64,000 bases of DNA. Source: Bryopsis sp. KO-2023 (Eukaryota; Chlorophyta; Ulvophyceae; Bryopsidales; Bryopsidaceae). The notes beneath the pieces are model-generated. The model was not told the origin of the DNA and did not search any database. It saw nothing but the letters and a program-made list of their open reading frames with translations. Position numbers and translations under genes: made by a program. Positions 11,141-21,519 of the stretch are shown one piece after another; the first letter of the stretch is position 1, and the number at the start of each line of letters is the position of its first letter. The stretch lies in assembly GCA_030272585.1 (NCBI GenBank), contig BSYQ01000013.1, forward strand, positions 1,612,001 to 1,676,000, given 5' to 3'.

Positions 11141-12263
11141 CAGCTGCACAACACTTTCATGTACGACACCTTCATTGACGGTGTTCGTTTTCTGGGGTTA
11201 CTATGTTGAACCCAGTGGCTTCCCCTGTCTCACGACTTGCTACGGCGAGCATCCTTTGAAAATCAAAACGCTCTTGAGCAGTAGTTCGCTGTTGGACGCC
11301 TTGCTCCTTGATACTTTCGACTATGCTCAGGCGGTCAGAGACGCGTCGGCGGCGTTTCCCGTTGCGGGGGGATTCTTCAAGGGAAGCGAGCTGAAAGGGA
11401 CTTGGAGGAAAACTACCGTTCCACGGTCGAGGAGCTGGATGCGGCCGCAGCTGAGGGAAGCTCGACAAGTAAGGCGCTAAAGATTTTGTGCGATGCCTTT
11501 AATCGAGCAACAAGAAAGCCTAAACTATGAGGACGCTTCTTCAAAGAAAAAAATTTGCGGTAGTGTTGAAGAATTGTTATACAGCTTGCAACGTTAGAAA
11601 AATAGTTTCAGTGGTGAGAGAGGTGGGGGGGGCATTGGGTTCAGAGACTTTCTTGAGCTCGTTCCTCAGGTGAGTTTATGGCTTCAAAAGACATCAGCAA
11701 GCTCATTCTGGGTACATGTCAGATATCATTCATTTGGTGCATGGTCAAATGCGTCCATGACATTTTAGCTTTTGCACATTTGTGTTGTAGCCTAGGGACC
11801 GCGTCTGTCTCAGTGGGCCTCTTGTTTGGCAAATTTAAATCCAGCTTGGCTTTGGACTTGTTCCTTAACTCCCATGTGGAGGCTCTGCAAACACATTCGC
11901 CAAAAAGCACTCCTTGAACACCACCCCTTTCTCATCGGTTAACCTGACTCCAATGGCGAAAACTTTCGGTGTCTGTTTAAGGAGGGGATTTCTTTTGAAT
12001 TGCACGAAGTTGGACACATGGTGCAACTGGGGACCACGATGAAAAAAGGTACCACAATTTTTCTCAAAGGTTCGATGCCTTTTCCATTCCAGGGAGGGTT
12101 TCTGCTTGAGATGGATGCAGTTGTTGCAGAACCAGATGCACTTTTGTTTCTGTTTTTTTCAATCTGGCTGAAAATTTCCTGGGATTGTTGGTTGTGTCAT
12201 GTTTGGAGCTGATGTATGAATGTGATTTTTGTGACAGTGTTTTTTTCTTTTCCTTTTTTGTAG

Positions 12264-12611
12264 TGGAAGGTTGTGAGTTGCTTGTGTGGAGCTTGCGAAA
12301 CAGACTACGGTCATTCGAGCGTCGGTGAATGCACCCGATGCCAGGCGACCTGGATATACACCGCACCCATCAGTTTCACGATGCTTCTGTCCCTGTTCCT
12401 CGTCATTGACACCCTTCGTGGAAATCTATTAACGGAGCGCTGCCAAGACGTGTTCGAAGCCCAAGGCTTTTCCATGCACATCCCCTTGGCAGAGATCAGC
12501 TGTTTGAACGGAGAACCGCAGGCTGAGAAATCACAAGCCAGCAGTCGGGAAACACCAAGCCACAGGCTGTTGGTGGTAGATATAGTCAGACTTTGGGGAA
12601 TCAGTCTGTGA
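12264..12611 (+). pseudogene. Captured exon: C-terminal cysteine/transmembrane segment of a Pmp-like membrane protein
   Basis: An acceptor-like T-rich tract ending in TAG at 12263 is followed by 116 open codons. They begin with a cysteine cluster (CLCGACETDYGHSSVGECTRC) and go straight into a hydrophobic helix (APISFTMLLSLFLVI). That arrangement is typical of the end of large algal beta-helix (Pmp-like) membrane proteins. It sits inside the CACTA element, so it was probably picked up from a host gene, as Pack-CACTA elements do. The donor is not known. Confidence 0.5.
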
Positions 12612-13654
12612 CCATACATAAGCATCAAGAAAACAAGAAAGTCAATTCTGAACTGGAGTGTGGACTTCAGAGTGGAGGAAAAGAGGTTCTTATGACTGCT
12701 CTGTGGGCATTAAAGTGTAGTGTTGTAGGAAAACAATTTGGAGATGAAGATGCTGGGAGGAGGAGACTGGAGTCTCTTTGGAGTTTTGGCTGTGGGGAGT
12801 AGGAAGCTTTAAATGTCGTCCGGTCGCAGGGTTGGCATTTCCAGGGTGGACTGGTGTGGTGGGCCCCTTTGGATTTTTTTCTTGCATTTTACTAAAAGAG
12901 ATATAGTATATCTCTTTTTCAGGGGAAAAATGTTGCTCCAATAGTACCAATAGATCTATCTTGCAGCAGCGGCTGCTTCGCAACCACAACCTCCAGCCCA
13001 GCAGGTGAGTGTTTGATTTCTTGGTGGGGTTCTTGGGATGGGCCTCCATAGTTTGACTTCTGGCAAGAACAAATTATCCTCTCAATTAAGGAAACTGTGC
13101 AGTTCTTGTGTATTGAGAAATCTGACCCACCGCCGACACCTCTAATTTCTGTGGGTTTTTCTTCAGAGCAAAAGTTCAAAAAAGATGTCATTTTCGAAAT
13201 TTTCTTTCGAAGGAGTTCCTTTCAAAAATCAAGTCAAAATTCTTTGGCACCTTAAATATGCTGATTACTTGTTGCAAGTTTTGGACCCCTCCTTGTAACA
13301 AACTCAAAGAGCCGATGGAAACTGGGGACTTTGATTCGAAATGCAACCCATCGACACAATGCTCCATCTACCCTGACTGAGGGTGTGTATCGTCGGCCTG
13401 CTCACGTGCGGAGTGGGAGGTGGCGAAGGAGAGGGTGTGCTATGGTCGTAGTGGTGGTTGATCTGTATCCATGGGAAGGTGTTTTTGGAAAAATTATCGT
13501 TGGCCATGGGGTTTTCTAATAAACAAGAAAAAAAGTCCTGAATGGGGGAAGTTGTATGCACTTGGAGGTTGAGGATGCTTGTCGATGAGGGAACAATTGC
13601 CCTTGTAAAGATTATGATTTTTTTAAATTGTTTTTTGACAAGTAAGGTGTCAAT

Positions 13655-14100
13655 CTAATACCTGTATCGTCCACGAACGTATCAAAACTTGAGGTACCAA
13701 GAAGTATAACCAGGCATCTCCCATGTATCCCCCAGGTATATCTCAAAAACACCTGGTTGATACCTGACACGCCAGGCATCAAATTGAGGTCACATTTTCC
13801 AGGTACCTGGGGTAATACCGCAGGTATGGATCTAATACCTGTATCGTCCGCGAATGTATCAAAACTGCAGGTATCAACAAGTACTAACCAGGTGTCTCCC
13901 AGGTATATCTCATGTAACACCTGGTTGATACCTGACACGCCAGGCATCAAATTGAGGTCACATTTTCCGGGTACCTGGAGTAATACCGCAGGTATGTATC
14001 TAATACCTGTAGCGTCCGCGAATGCATAAAAACTGCAGGTATCAACAGGTACTAACCAGGCGTCTCCCAGGTATCTAGTTTTGATACCTGTCCAGGTATT
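13655..14100. repeat. Right subterminal repeats of the CACTA element
   Basis: About two and a half copies of a unit of 167-178 bp begin near 13663, 13841 and 14008 at a GTATCGTCC or GTAGCGTCC word. They contain many CAGGTATC and CAGGTGT words, the reverse complements of those in the left array. Confidence 0.8.
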
Positions 14101-14139
14101 AAATAGGTATAAACTAGGTGTTACCCATTTCCCGTAGTG

Positions 14140-14735
14140 ATAAGATGCAAAAATAGGGACACTTTAATAATCGGTTTGGGTTACAGGCCCCGTTGGACTT
14201 GAACCTGAAGATTAAAAAAAAACCAGACAAACAGCAAAAGCGACCTGGAAGAAGTGGAAATAAAAATGGTGTTGAAAAAGCGACCTCGAAGAAGTAGAAA
14301 CAAAAATGCCGTGCAAGAGAAAACGATTGAAAACACACTGTCCAGTGTGTTTTATTGAGATGCTTCGACAACTTTCACGATCGTTACAACTTTATGTATC
14401 ATTCTTTTAACTCTGTTAGGATGCTCTAACAGAGCATTTATAACAAAAATGCTCAGTTCAAAAACAGCTTCGGAATCATCTAATCCTCAGAACATCTTGG
14501 AAAGTTTGTGCGACAGCTCCCGTTTCCTTGTTTGGATTATGTATACTCTACTCTTGAGAAAAACCACATGCTCCTCATTATATTTCTGCAAGAAAAAAAA
14601 ATGAAAATTCCCAGTTTAAAGAACAAAACCAAACCCCTCCGTTCCAGTCAGACTGCAAAAAACCAAAAAAAAAACTACACCCGATTACCCCCAAAAACCA
14701 CCTTCTGAAGGATGTTTGGGGATGGGGTTGGTGTG
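14140..14735. other. AT-rich intergenic stretch with two short hairpins
   Basis: No gene is seen. AACACACTG-TC-CAGTGTGTT (about 14332-14351) and CTGTTAG-GATGCT-CTAACAG (about 14412-14431) can fold. The right part should be the 3' region of the glycosyltransferase gene. Confidence 0.4.
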
Positions 14736-16657
14736 CTACTCAAGCCGCCCCTTTTTCTTTTTCATCACCGGCTTCTTGGATTTCCCCCAACAGCATTTCC
14801 CAATACAACACCCCAACACCAAGCACAACAGCCAGACATCCCACAGCCCAAAAATTAGCGCCGAACACCACTGCCGCATCGTCGGTCTGACGGACCTCAC
14901 GTTGACGTGAGATGGCTGCAAGTTTCTGTGAACGAAATCTTTATCGTACTCTTTCACGCCAGAATAAGTCTCGCAGGTTTGCAACGATTCGCTGGCCACC
15001 CACATGCCGATTCCCCTCATGGCCAGCTGCTTGGCCCCGTACCTAAAATGCGAAAAATGCACCATGAAGGGACTGGCCAGCAACGCCACTTCTGGGGTTA
15101 GATCCTGGAAAAAGACATCACCCCCCAGAAACAAGCTCTGCTCCAACACGAGCGTGGTTGCATTCGATTCAGGTTCCACGCACGACGAGTAGCTGGTGTT
15201 GTAAACGCCTAAGCCGCATAGGACGTCGTTGAACGCTTGGGCTTCACGAACTTTCCCCCCCTCCGTTCTTTCCATGATCGCTCCCAACGCTTTCAGCGAC
15301 TCTTGCGTGGGGTTGACCATCATGAACCCCGCGTTCAACCACTCGTAAGGCATCATATACATTCGACAGCCGCTCTGCATAACGAAATCATGGACCGGCA
15401 GAGATTCCATATACTCGAAGGGGGACCTCAACACGAACACGTCCAAATCCACAACCAACACGCGAAACCCCATCCCCAACATCGCCGCCAAAGCTAGCTG
15501 CTTTTGCCGGACGATCATGCGGAACTCGTCTGTGTTGAACATAGCGTAAGGGTGCAATGGAGAGAACGTCGATTTCAAATCCTCCAGGGTGAAAAACGGG
15601 ATTCCTTGTTGCTCGCAGAACACCACGGTGGAGGGATCCAAAGCTCCCACGACGTAATTTTTGATATCTAGTTGGTCCAATCTGCATGCCATGTTTTTTA
15701 GCATGTCCAGGTAGCCCTCCGTTCCTATTGTCATGAGGATCGTGTTGTTTTTGCTTCGATCTTGGACGATTTTGAACAGAGGGTCGTCGGAGTCGATGGC
15801 CCCAGGTGCCAGCTCCCTCGAAAAACTTATTGGCAAAGAAATCAACATGACAGTCACCACCTGGAACGAGGAAATATACAGTTGAAAAAACTGCTTCAGC
15901 TTTCGACCCCAAAAGCATGTCTGTATTTTTCAGCCACAGTTTCCAAATTCCAAAAAAACAGTTCTGGCACATATTGGTTTTGCGTCTAGGATCAACCCCC
16001 CCCCCCCCCCCAAAGTCACCCAGCTGTGCGTTCATGTCCAGAACTTATGTCTGACTTGTAAAACAGGATCGCTTCCCCAGTTTCATGAACTAACAATAAA
16101 ATATGGGCAGTCATGACATTGTGGTGAAAAAACCGGCATTACTGCTGTGTTCAATACATACAGTGGCATTTAATAATGAGCAACCTCTGTGCAAAAACTA
16201 GCCCCCAAGCTAGTCAATCAATCCCTCGCTCTAACATTGAGAATAAATTATGCTCGGCATTCAATGGAATGTGCCCAAAAATAAAAACTCCTCTCAAAAA
16301 AAAAGGGATGAAACCATTTTCATGGTGAAAAAGAGGTCCAATTTATTCAATTCTCTTTTTGTTGAAGCAAATTTTTTGCCCCACCTGAAAGTGGAAAAAA
16401 GGGCAGTCTAACTACCACCAAAATACCAAGAAGCTTGCAACGCGATTCGAAATAAAACCAAGTGTTCATGTCCGTATTTTACATGTATGTCAGCTTTAAA
16501 CTGACAGATTATGCTGGATCTATCTATTTTATTCAACTTGTCTGTTTGATGATGGGCAATTTCTGTTTTTTTAACAAAAAGTATAGTGAGGTTGTGGCTT
16601 TCCACTCAAATTTCCCGATCTTACCTGTGCAAGTTGTCGCCATGTGGCGCCGTTCAT
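14736..16657 (-). CDS. GT77-like nucleotide-sugar glycosyltransferase, membrane-associated
   Basis: The main exon (15860-14736) encodes 374 residues. A short upstream exon (16657-16625) ends in GT and joins in phase, giving MNGATWRQLAQ before a hydrophobic stretch (VVTVMLISLPISF) that looks like a signal anchor. The centre carries VLVVDLDVFVLRSPFEYME, whose DLD is the metal-binding DxD motif, then NAGFMMVNPTQESL and QAFNDVLCG, as in the nucleotide-diphospho-sugar transferase family (Pfam PF03407, GT77). Such enzymes act in the Golgi on wall glycans or hydroxyproline-rich proteins. A second hydrophobic segment near the C-terminus (ALIFGLWDVWLLCLVLGCC) ends in a lysine-rich tail, which is unusual for the family. 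More 5' coding sequence is possible because an acceptor-like TAG precedes the start. Confidence 0.7.
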
Positions 16658-17858
16658 GTCGATCTCTTGCAATTCTTCCACCTACCCCGTTCCCAACAAT
16701 ATTTTTCGATAGTCGGATCAAGACAAAGATGCCGAGGGGGCTTGGAAAACAAACAGAAGCCACCGAATCCGAGGCCGCGAGTTGAAAAAACGAGTTTGGA
16801 TCGTCGCCGATGTGACAGTGTTCGATTGCCTTCAAGTTGATGGGACGTGAGATATTTTGGGAGGCGCTCGCATTCCAACTTTTGTTGTTTCAATGGATTG
16901 AGCGACGGTTGGAGCTGGGGTTCAGTCTGTGTTTGCTGCTTGGCTGGCGTTCTCGCAAACATCGTATATACGCGTCTCTTTCTTCGTTTTTTTTGTGGCA
17001 GAATGGAGTAGGTCTCAGCCCGACGCTACGAATTCGGCTTCGAAGCCGCCGTCAAAGCGCGTTTCTGTCTTGGTGCCCACTTCTTGTTGGACTGATTCCT
17101 AATCGGTTGATCTGATTTCGGTTTATCTGCTTTCTTTTTGACGCTGTTCACTCTCAGTGTCAAGCTAGGGAGCCGGCATGATACAAAATAGCACCTAGCG
17201 CAGAGTAAAACAACAATGTACAAGCTCCCGCTCTAGCATAGGGGCTGTTCTACTTTTCCTTTTTCCTGTTCCGACCAGACATGATCAGTCGACGAGCAAC
17301 TATCTTTGCCAACTCAGAAACAAGGTAATCTTTTCAGGAAAAAGAGCTTGTCAATCACCCAGTACGTTGTGGGTGTGTTTTTGCGTCTTTTGGAAACGAG
17401 TTCCGACAGAATGAGAGGGATTCACAGAAAACCTGTCATCTTGCAGGTCAACTGACCACCCATTGACTTTCAGCAAACCCCCTGTCTCGGATATGATACA
17501 CCGACTTTATTGGAAAAATATCGAGAAAACAAACCTGTACCCTTGTATCACCAACTTCAACTTCCTTGAGACTAGATTTTGATTGCTAGCTAGCGTTGGG
17601 CAGCTTATATAATCCTGTACATGTACGGGTGCTTTTCCTGCTGGCTATGGTAAAGCATCCGTAAAGAGTATAATTCCGAAGAAAGCTGTCGAAACGACGG
17701 TCTTTCTCGCGCGAGTCAAACGACACTGTACAGCGCAGCTCGTTTGCCGGTTTCGATGCTGACCCCTGGGCATCTCTTGTTGGTGCTGGAACTGCAACTT
17801 TGGCCCATTACTTGCCGATCTAACCACGCTGGTGTTGGTCGCCGCAGTGGACGCCAAC
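16658..17858. other. Region between two divergent genes; coding unclear
   Basis: It lies between the GT77-like start (minus) and the PPP1R36-like start (plus). A minus-strand open stretch (16962-16654) begins MFARTPAKQQTQTEPQLQP and could be an upstream exon of the glycosyltransferase, but no splice path was secured. Nothing else was recognised. Confidence 0.35.
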
Positions 17859-19711
17859 ATGTCGCTCAAAAACGCTCGTACTTTGTCGCCTCCTGTAACG
17901 TCTCTGAATACTGTTGATACTTAGTTGTTTCACTGTAGGGTGTAGAACATATCGTCAATACTTAAGCCCAGATTCTTTAAGCTGGGATTTGTTCCCCAGG
18001 GGGCCCAATACTTGTCATTTCTGCACATTTCCGACAGAGTGCTGCTTCTGTTCCTTTCCTTCTTTACTGTTGAAAAAACAATTGAAGGGCAGTGGTGCAC
18101 TTGTTCTGTTTTTTTTCAGCTTCAATTTTGCGTCGACCAAAACGAAAGTGGTGAGATCATACAATGAGACGGCTCCCCCTGCGTTCAAGAAGTTTTGCCA
18201 GACGAGTCTGTACGACCGATTGGGGCACATTTGCATGCTCTACTTCGTTTCTGTCTTTCAACACGAATGCATAAGAAGGTCCATGGACAAAATACGAAAA
18301 CAGCACCTGGATGGAGTGAACCAGTGGCAATTGGAACAAAAGCTGCAGGTGTGAAACACAGTCAAAGTGTGAATTTGCTTATCTTCGATCATAATCAAAC
18401 GACAGGAGAGATGTCTTCACCCCAGCTTATTGTGCTGCTCGAAATGGAGCTTAGTTCAGGCATGTAGGAAACTGCCAGTGATTCTTTCAGTATTAAAAAC
18501 ATTGTTTATGAGAAAATTGTAGTTTGATGTGAATGTGGAGACATTCTCAGCCATTTTCTGAAAGCAGGATCTAGAAGAGGAGGCGTCGGAACACAAACAA
18601 ACGCTGGCGCCCACTTACGCGGAGATCCTCTTGAAGCACAGCACCTATAATAAACCCCACCAGGACAGGTAATCCCAATAGGCCAGGTATTCCACTGAAC
18701 GACCTGCTGTATGTATTTGCAACCCCTTGCTTTGTCTTAGAGTCTAAGACTTAGACACTTTGGGACCGGGAATTTGTTTGTAGTTCTGAGCGGTTTCCTA
18801 ACTTCATCTGTGTGTGGTCTATTCAGATTATTTTTTGAGCATTTGTATAACACCCTGATCGACATCCTGGACGAGGCGTTCGCCAAACTTCAGAAACGAA
18901 AGCAAATAGAGGAGGAAATAGGAACTTTGTTTCGAACGCAGCATTTCAACGTCTATGAACGGCGCAATCAGCCGCCTCGATCTGTGGACACGCTCAGCGT
19001 GAAAGAGCTGTATTCGATTAAGAACGAGACGCTAAATAGAGCATTGAATGCCAAGCTGCTGTCGTCGCTCTACGAGAAGCCCCCTTCACTGGAAGTACAG
19101 GTGCTTTACCAGCTGTTGAGATCAATGCCCATTCAAGAAAGCTTTCTTTCTAGCATCTTGCCTGCTTGGGAAAAAGCGGCTGAAAGTTTTGAATGTGTGA
19201 ATATCCAGAGGGCCTCGTTAACTCATTCTCCCCTTATCGAAAGCTTCTTGAGCTCGCCCATGGTGGCCAGGAGCAAGAATCGAGGCAAGGAGACCAAAGC
19301 AAAGAACGTAGGATTTGTCCCTCCCAACTCGAAACCTCAGAACGCTGTATTCTTGGAGCTTATTGGACTGTCGTTTTTTTGGGCTGTGAAGAGAAATTCT
19401 TGAAAATGCAGGCTTGCTTGCAACAGATTAATTCCCCGTCCCCCACGCGAGACCTCAAGGACATGGCGCCATCCTTGAAAGTAAGCAAAGCGTCATCCTC
19501 CAAGGAAGGCTCTATCGGCTTGCAGAGAGTGGGGAGCGTTGTGCTGGATTCTGGGGGAATACCCCACGACGACAACTTGAATACATTAGATGACCTGAAG
19601 AGAACTGTGCAGGCCACCCTCTACACCGAGATTTCTCCGCTTATTTCCGCCCACAGACTGGCAAATTCTAGGTTCCCTCGTCAAGCAACAACCAGCGCAG
19701 GGGAAGGCTAG
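17859..19711 (+). CDS. PPP1R36-like protein (protein phosphatase 1 regulatory subunit 36 family)
   Basis: The secure exons are 18120-18348, 18568-18668, 18827-19307 and 19412-19711, with GT-AG borders in phase and a TAG stop. A start exon at 17859-17894 and a second exon from 18000 (GAQYLSFLHISDRVLLL) are likely, but the joint into 18120 is unresolved. The core FFEHLYNTLIDILDEAF, then IEEEIGTLFRTQHFNV, resembles from memory the central part of animal PPP1R36, a phosphatase-1 binding protein linked to sperm and cilia. The C-terminal 130 or so residues are low in similarity and rich in serine. No clear RVxF docking motif was found. If correct it suggests a flagellated cell; the assignment needs a profile search. 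Confidence 0.55.
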
Positions 19712-19868
19712 TGACGGATTGTTCTGTGCCTTGTATTGGCTGCTCTTTTTGGCAATTTGATATCGAAAAATAATTGCAAAAAATAGTTCATACAAGGGTT
19801 CTAAAGCTTTTCACCCTCTTTTTCAAATTAACTCAAAATTATTCGTTTCAGGAATCGGTTTCAGTGCA

Positions 19869-20961
19869 TCACATCATTGTAATGTGGCCGTAGTAGTCGG
19901 CGAGGTTCCGCCCTTCATTGATCGTTACGTCTGTGGTGTGGTGAGGAAAGTGCTCCCTGATCGACCCCCCCAGTTTTTTCTTCGTGTGCCAGCCAATCTC
20001 CTGGTAAACGGTGCAAAAACCACTGTTAAGTATTTCAAACCCTGAATTGCCTCCTACGCCCCCATGAAAGAAAACCTCCAAGTGCCAAGCATACCCTCTG
20101 TGAGTGTCTTATCCTGGGTGTGCTGTAATCAAATCTCACCTGCGAGGTCACCACGGGTCCTTTTAACGATTTTTGTGGCTCGTAGCCGACGCGCTTGTGT
20201 TTTATCCAGTCCACGTGCTGTTGATCGTATGATTTGTATTGAGTTGGGGAGTCTGGATTGCTGCTGAACGTTTTCAGGTCGGCGACACCGTTCTGAAACT
20301 CAACGATGTCCATTGTGCATCGCGAGTCGAAATCCAAAAACCTGAGTCCCAAGCAACGCACTTCAATAGACGCTACGTCAAAAATTATGTGTTCCACCAA
20401 CTCCAAGGGGTCTACTCCTGTTTGCGTAGACTCGTGGAATTTGAGAAGTTTGTGTACTAGTATCGCATTCAAGCTGGAGAGAATGCTGATTGGTGCATAC
20501 TTACGTGAACCAAGCATCCAGCTCCAGCTTCGAGGGCTGGCGCTTGAGCACTCTCTTCAACACGTTCCCTAGCTTTGATCTCAAAATCGTTTTATTCCCA
20601 TCGACCTGATCTTCAATGCAAAACAGAAGAGTGGAGTCGACCACAAATACAGTAGAATCCAGGTGTTTGAGCAAGTGGATGTTTTGCAAGTTTCATCACA
20701 GCGAGGGGTCACTGTGTGTGGTTCAATTTCTTGAGTCAAGATCCTGCGCAGGATGTATATCCCAAGCCCCACGAATGCTATTGAGCTCCACACCTGAAGC
20801 TGTCTAGCTACGTTCCCCTCCCCCAACGCATGCTCCACAAAAGCGTCAAGATAGACGTCATCTTCGATTTCATGGAAAGGGTAGCTTTTGGTGTTGGCGC
20901 TCCCGTCGTGGAACGGATTGACGATCCCACCGTTCAAGAACGTCAAACCAAAGAACGCCAT
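19869..20961 (-). CDS. Unassigned multi-exon gene with one likely membrane segment
   Basis: An ATG at 20961 opens MAFFGLTFLNGGIVNPF and runs to a possible donor after LGEGNVARQLQ. If that donor is not used, a hydrophobic helix follows (SSIAFVGLGIYILRRIL). Further protein-like stretches in other frames are DSTVFVVDSTLLFCIEDQV (about 20660), NAILVHKLLKFHE (about 20460), and a last exon from about 20091 that ends at 19869 with NLADYYGHITMM and a stop. The order and quality suggest one minus-strand gene of at least four exons, but one acceptor near 20690 could not be found. The family is not recognised. It converges on the PPP1R36-like gene with about 160 bp between the stops. Confidence 0.45.
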
Positions 20962-21519
20962 TCTAAAGAAAAAACGGGAGACTGTCGTGACGCGGGATGC
21001 GAATTACGGTTTTGTCACACCCTCAGTCCGACATAGAGTTTCTGGACAAGGTAACAAGAAAACGGCCCTTTCTGGGTGCGGAGTTTGGTTCTGAGGTCAA
21101 ATCACATCACCATTTTCTGGCATGAGCTAACAATGTGAACCCAGAAGGATAAACCCAAAATCAGGCAAATTGAAAGAGTGATAAAAATGAGAATCTGGCA
21201 GTCAGAGTTGGAGAATTGACAAACATGGTGAACAGATTGAAAATCGTGCCTCTCTGGCAAACTACACATCCTAATCCTGAAGATAAATAAATAGAAACCG
21301 TTCCGAAGCCCCTTTTCAAAACCCACAAGAATTCCTGCACAGAGAACAGCGAAATCTCAACTCGCCCACATGGTGGAATAGCATTCACATTCCCTGAATG
21401 TCTCCACAAAAATGTGCATCCAAAACAAAAGCTGCACATCGAAATGTGTGTGTGGATCGTGGGATAAAGATGCAATTCTGTTTGGGGCAGTTTTGCTTGG
21501 AAGAGATAAAAAAAATTCT
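20962..21519. other. Intergenic stretch, no gene seen
   Basis: It lies between the start of the unassigned gene and the stop of the TrpRS gene. It should hold the promoter of the first and the 3' region of the second. Confidence 0.5.

Larger units (their letters stand above)
10514..14139. mobile_element. CACTA (EnSpm/CMC) DNA transposon, non-autonomous
   Basis: The element starts CACTACGGGAAATGGGTA and ends with the exact reverse complement (14122-14139), an 18-bp perfect terminal inverted repeat with the CACTA hallmark. Both ends carry subterminal arrays rich in ACACCTG/GATACCTG words, direct on the left and inverted on the right, as known for this superfamily. No transposase domain was seen inside, so it probably depends on enzyme from elsewhere. 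The flanking triplets are TAA and ATA, so no clean 3-bp target duplication is visible. It lies about 185 bp after the NMP kinase stop. Confidence 0.85.

Noticed and set aside
10511-14142. Target-site duplication of the CACTA element
   Set aside because: The flanking triplets TAA and ATA do not match, so no duplication was claimed.
15388-16035. A 215-codon minus-strand frame overlapping the glycosyltransferase
   Set aside because: It is a shifted frame over the GT77 exon, while the other frame holds the DxD motif and family blocks.
18092-18119. A 28-bp intron in the PPP1R36-like gene
   Set aside because: The phase would fit, but it is far shorter than the other introns here. A donor near 18048 gives a 72-bp intron in the same phase, so the joint was left open.
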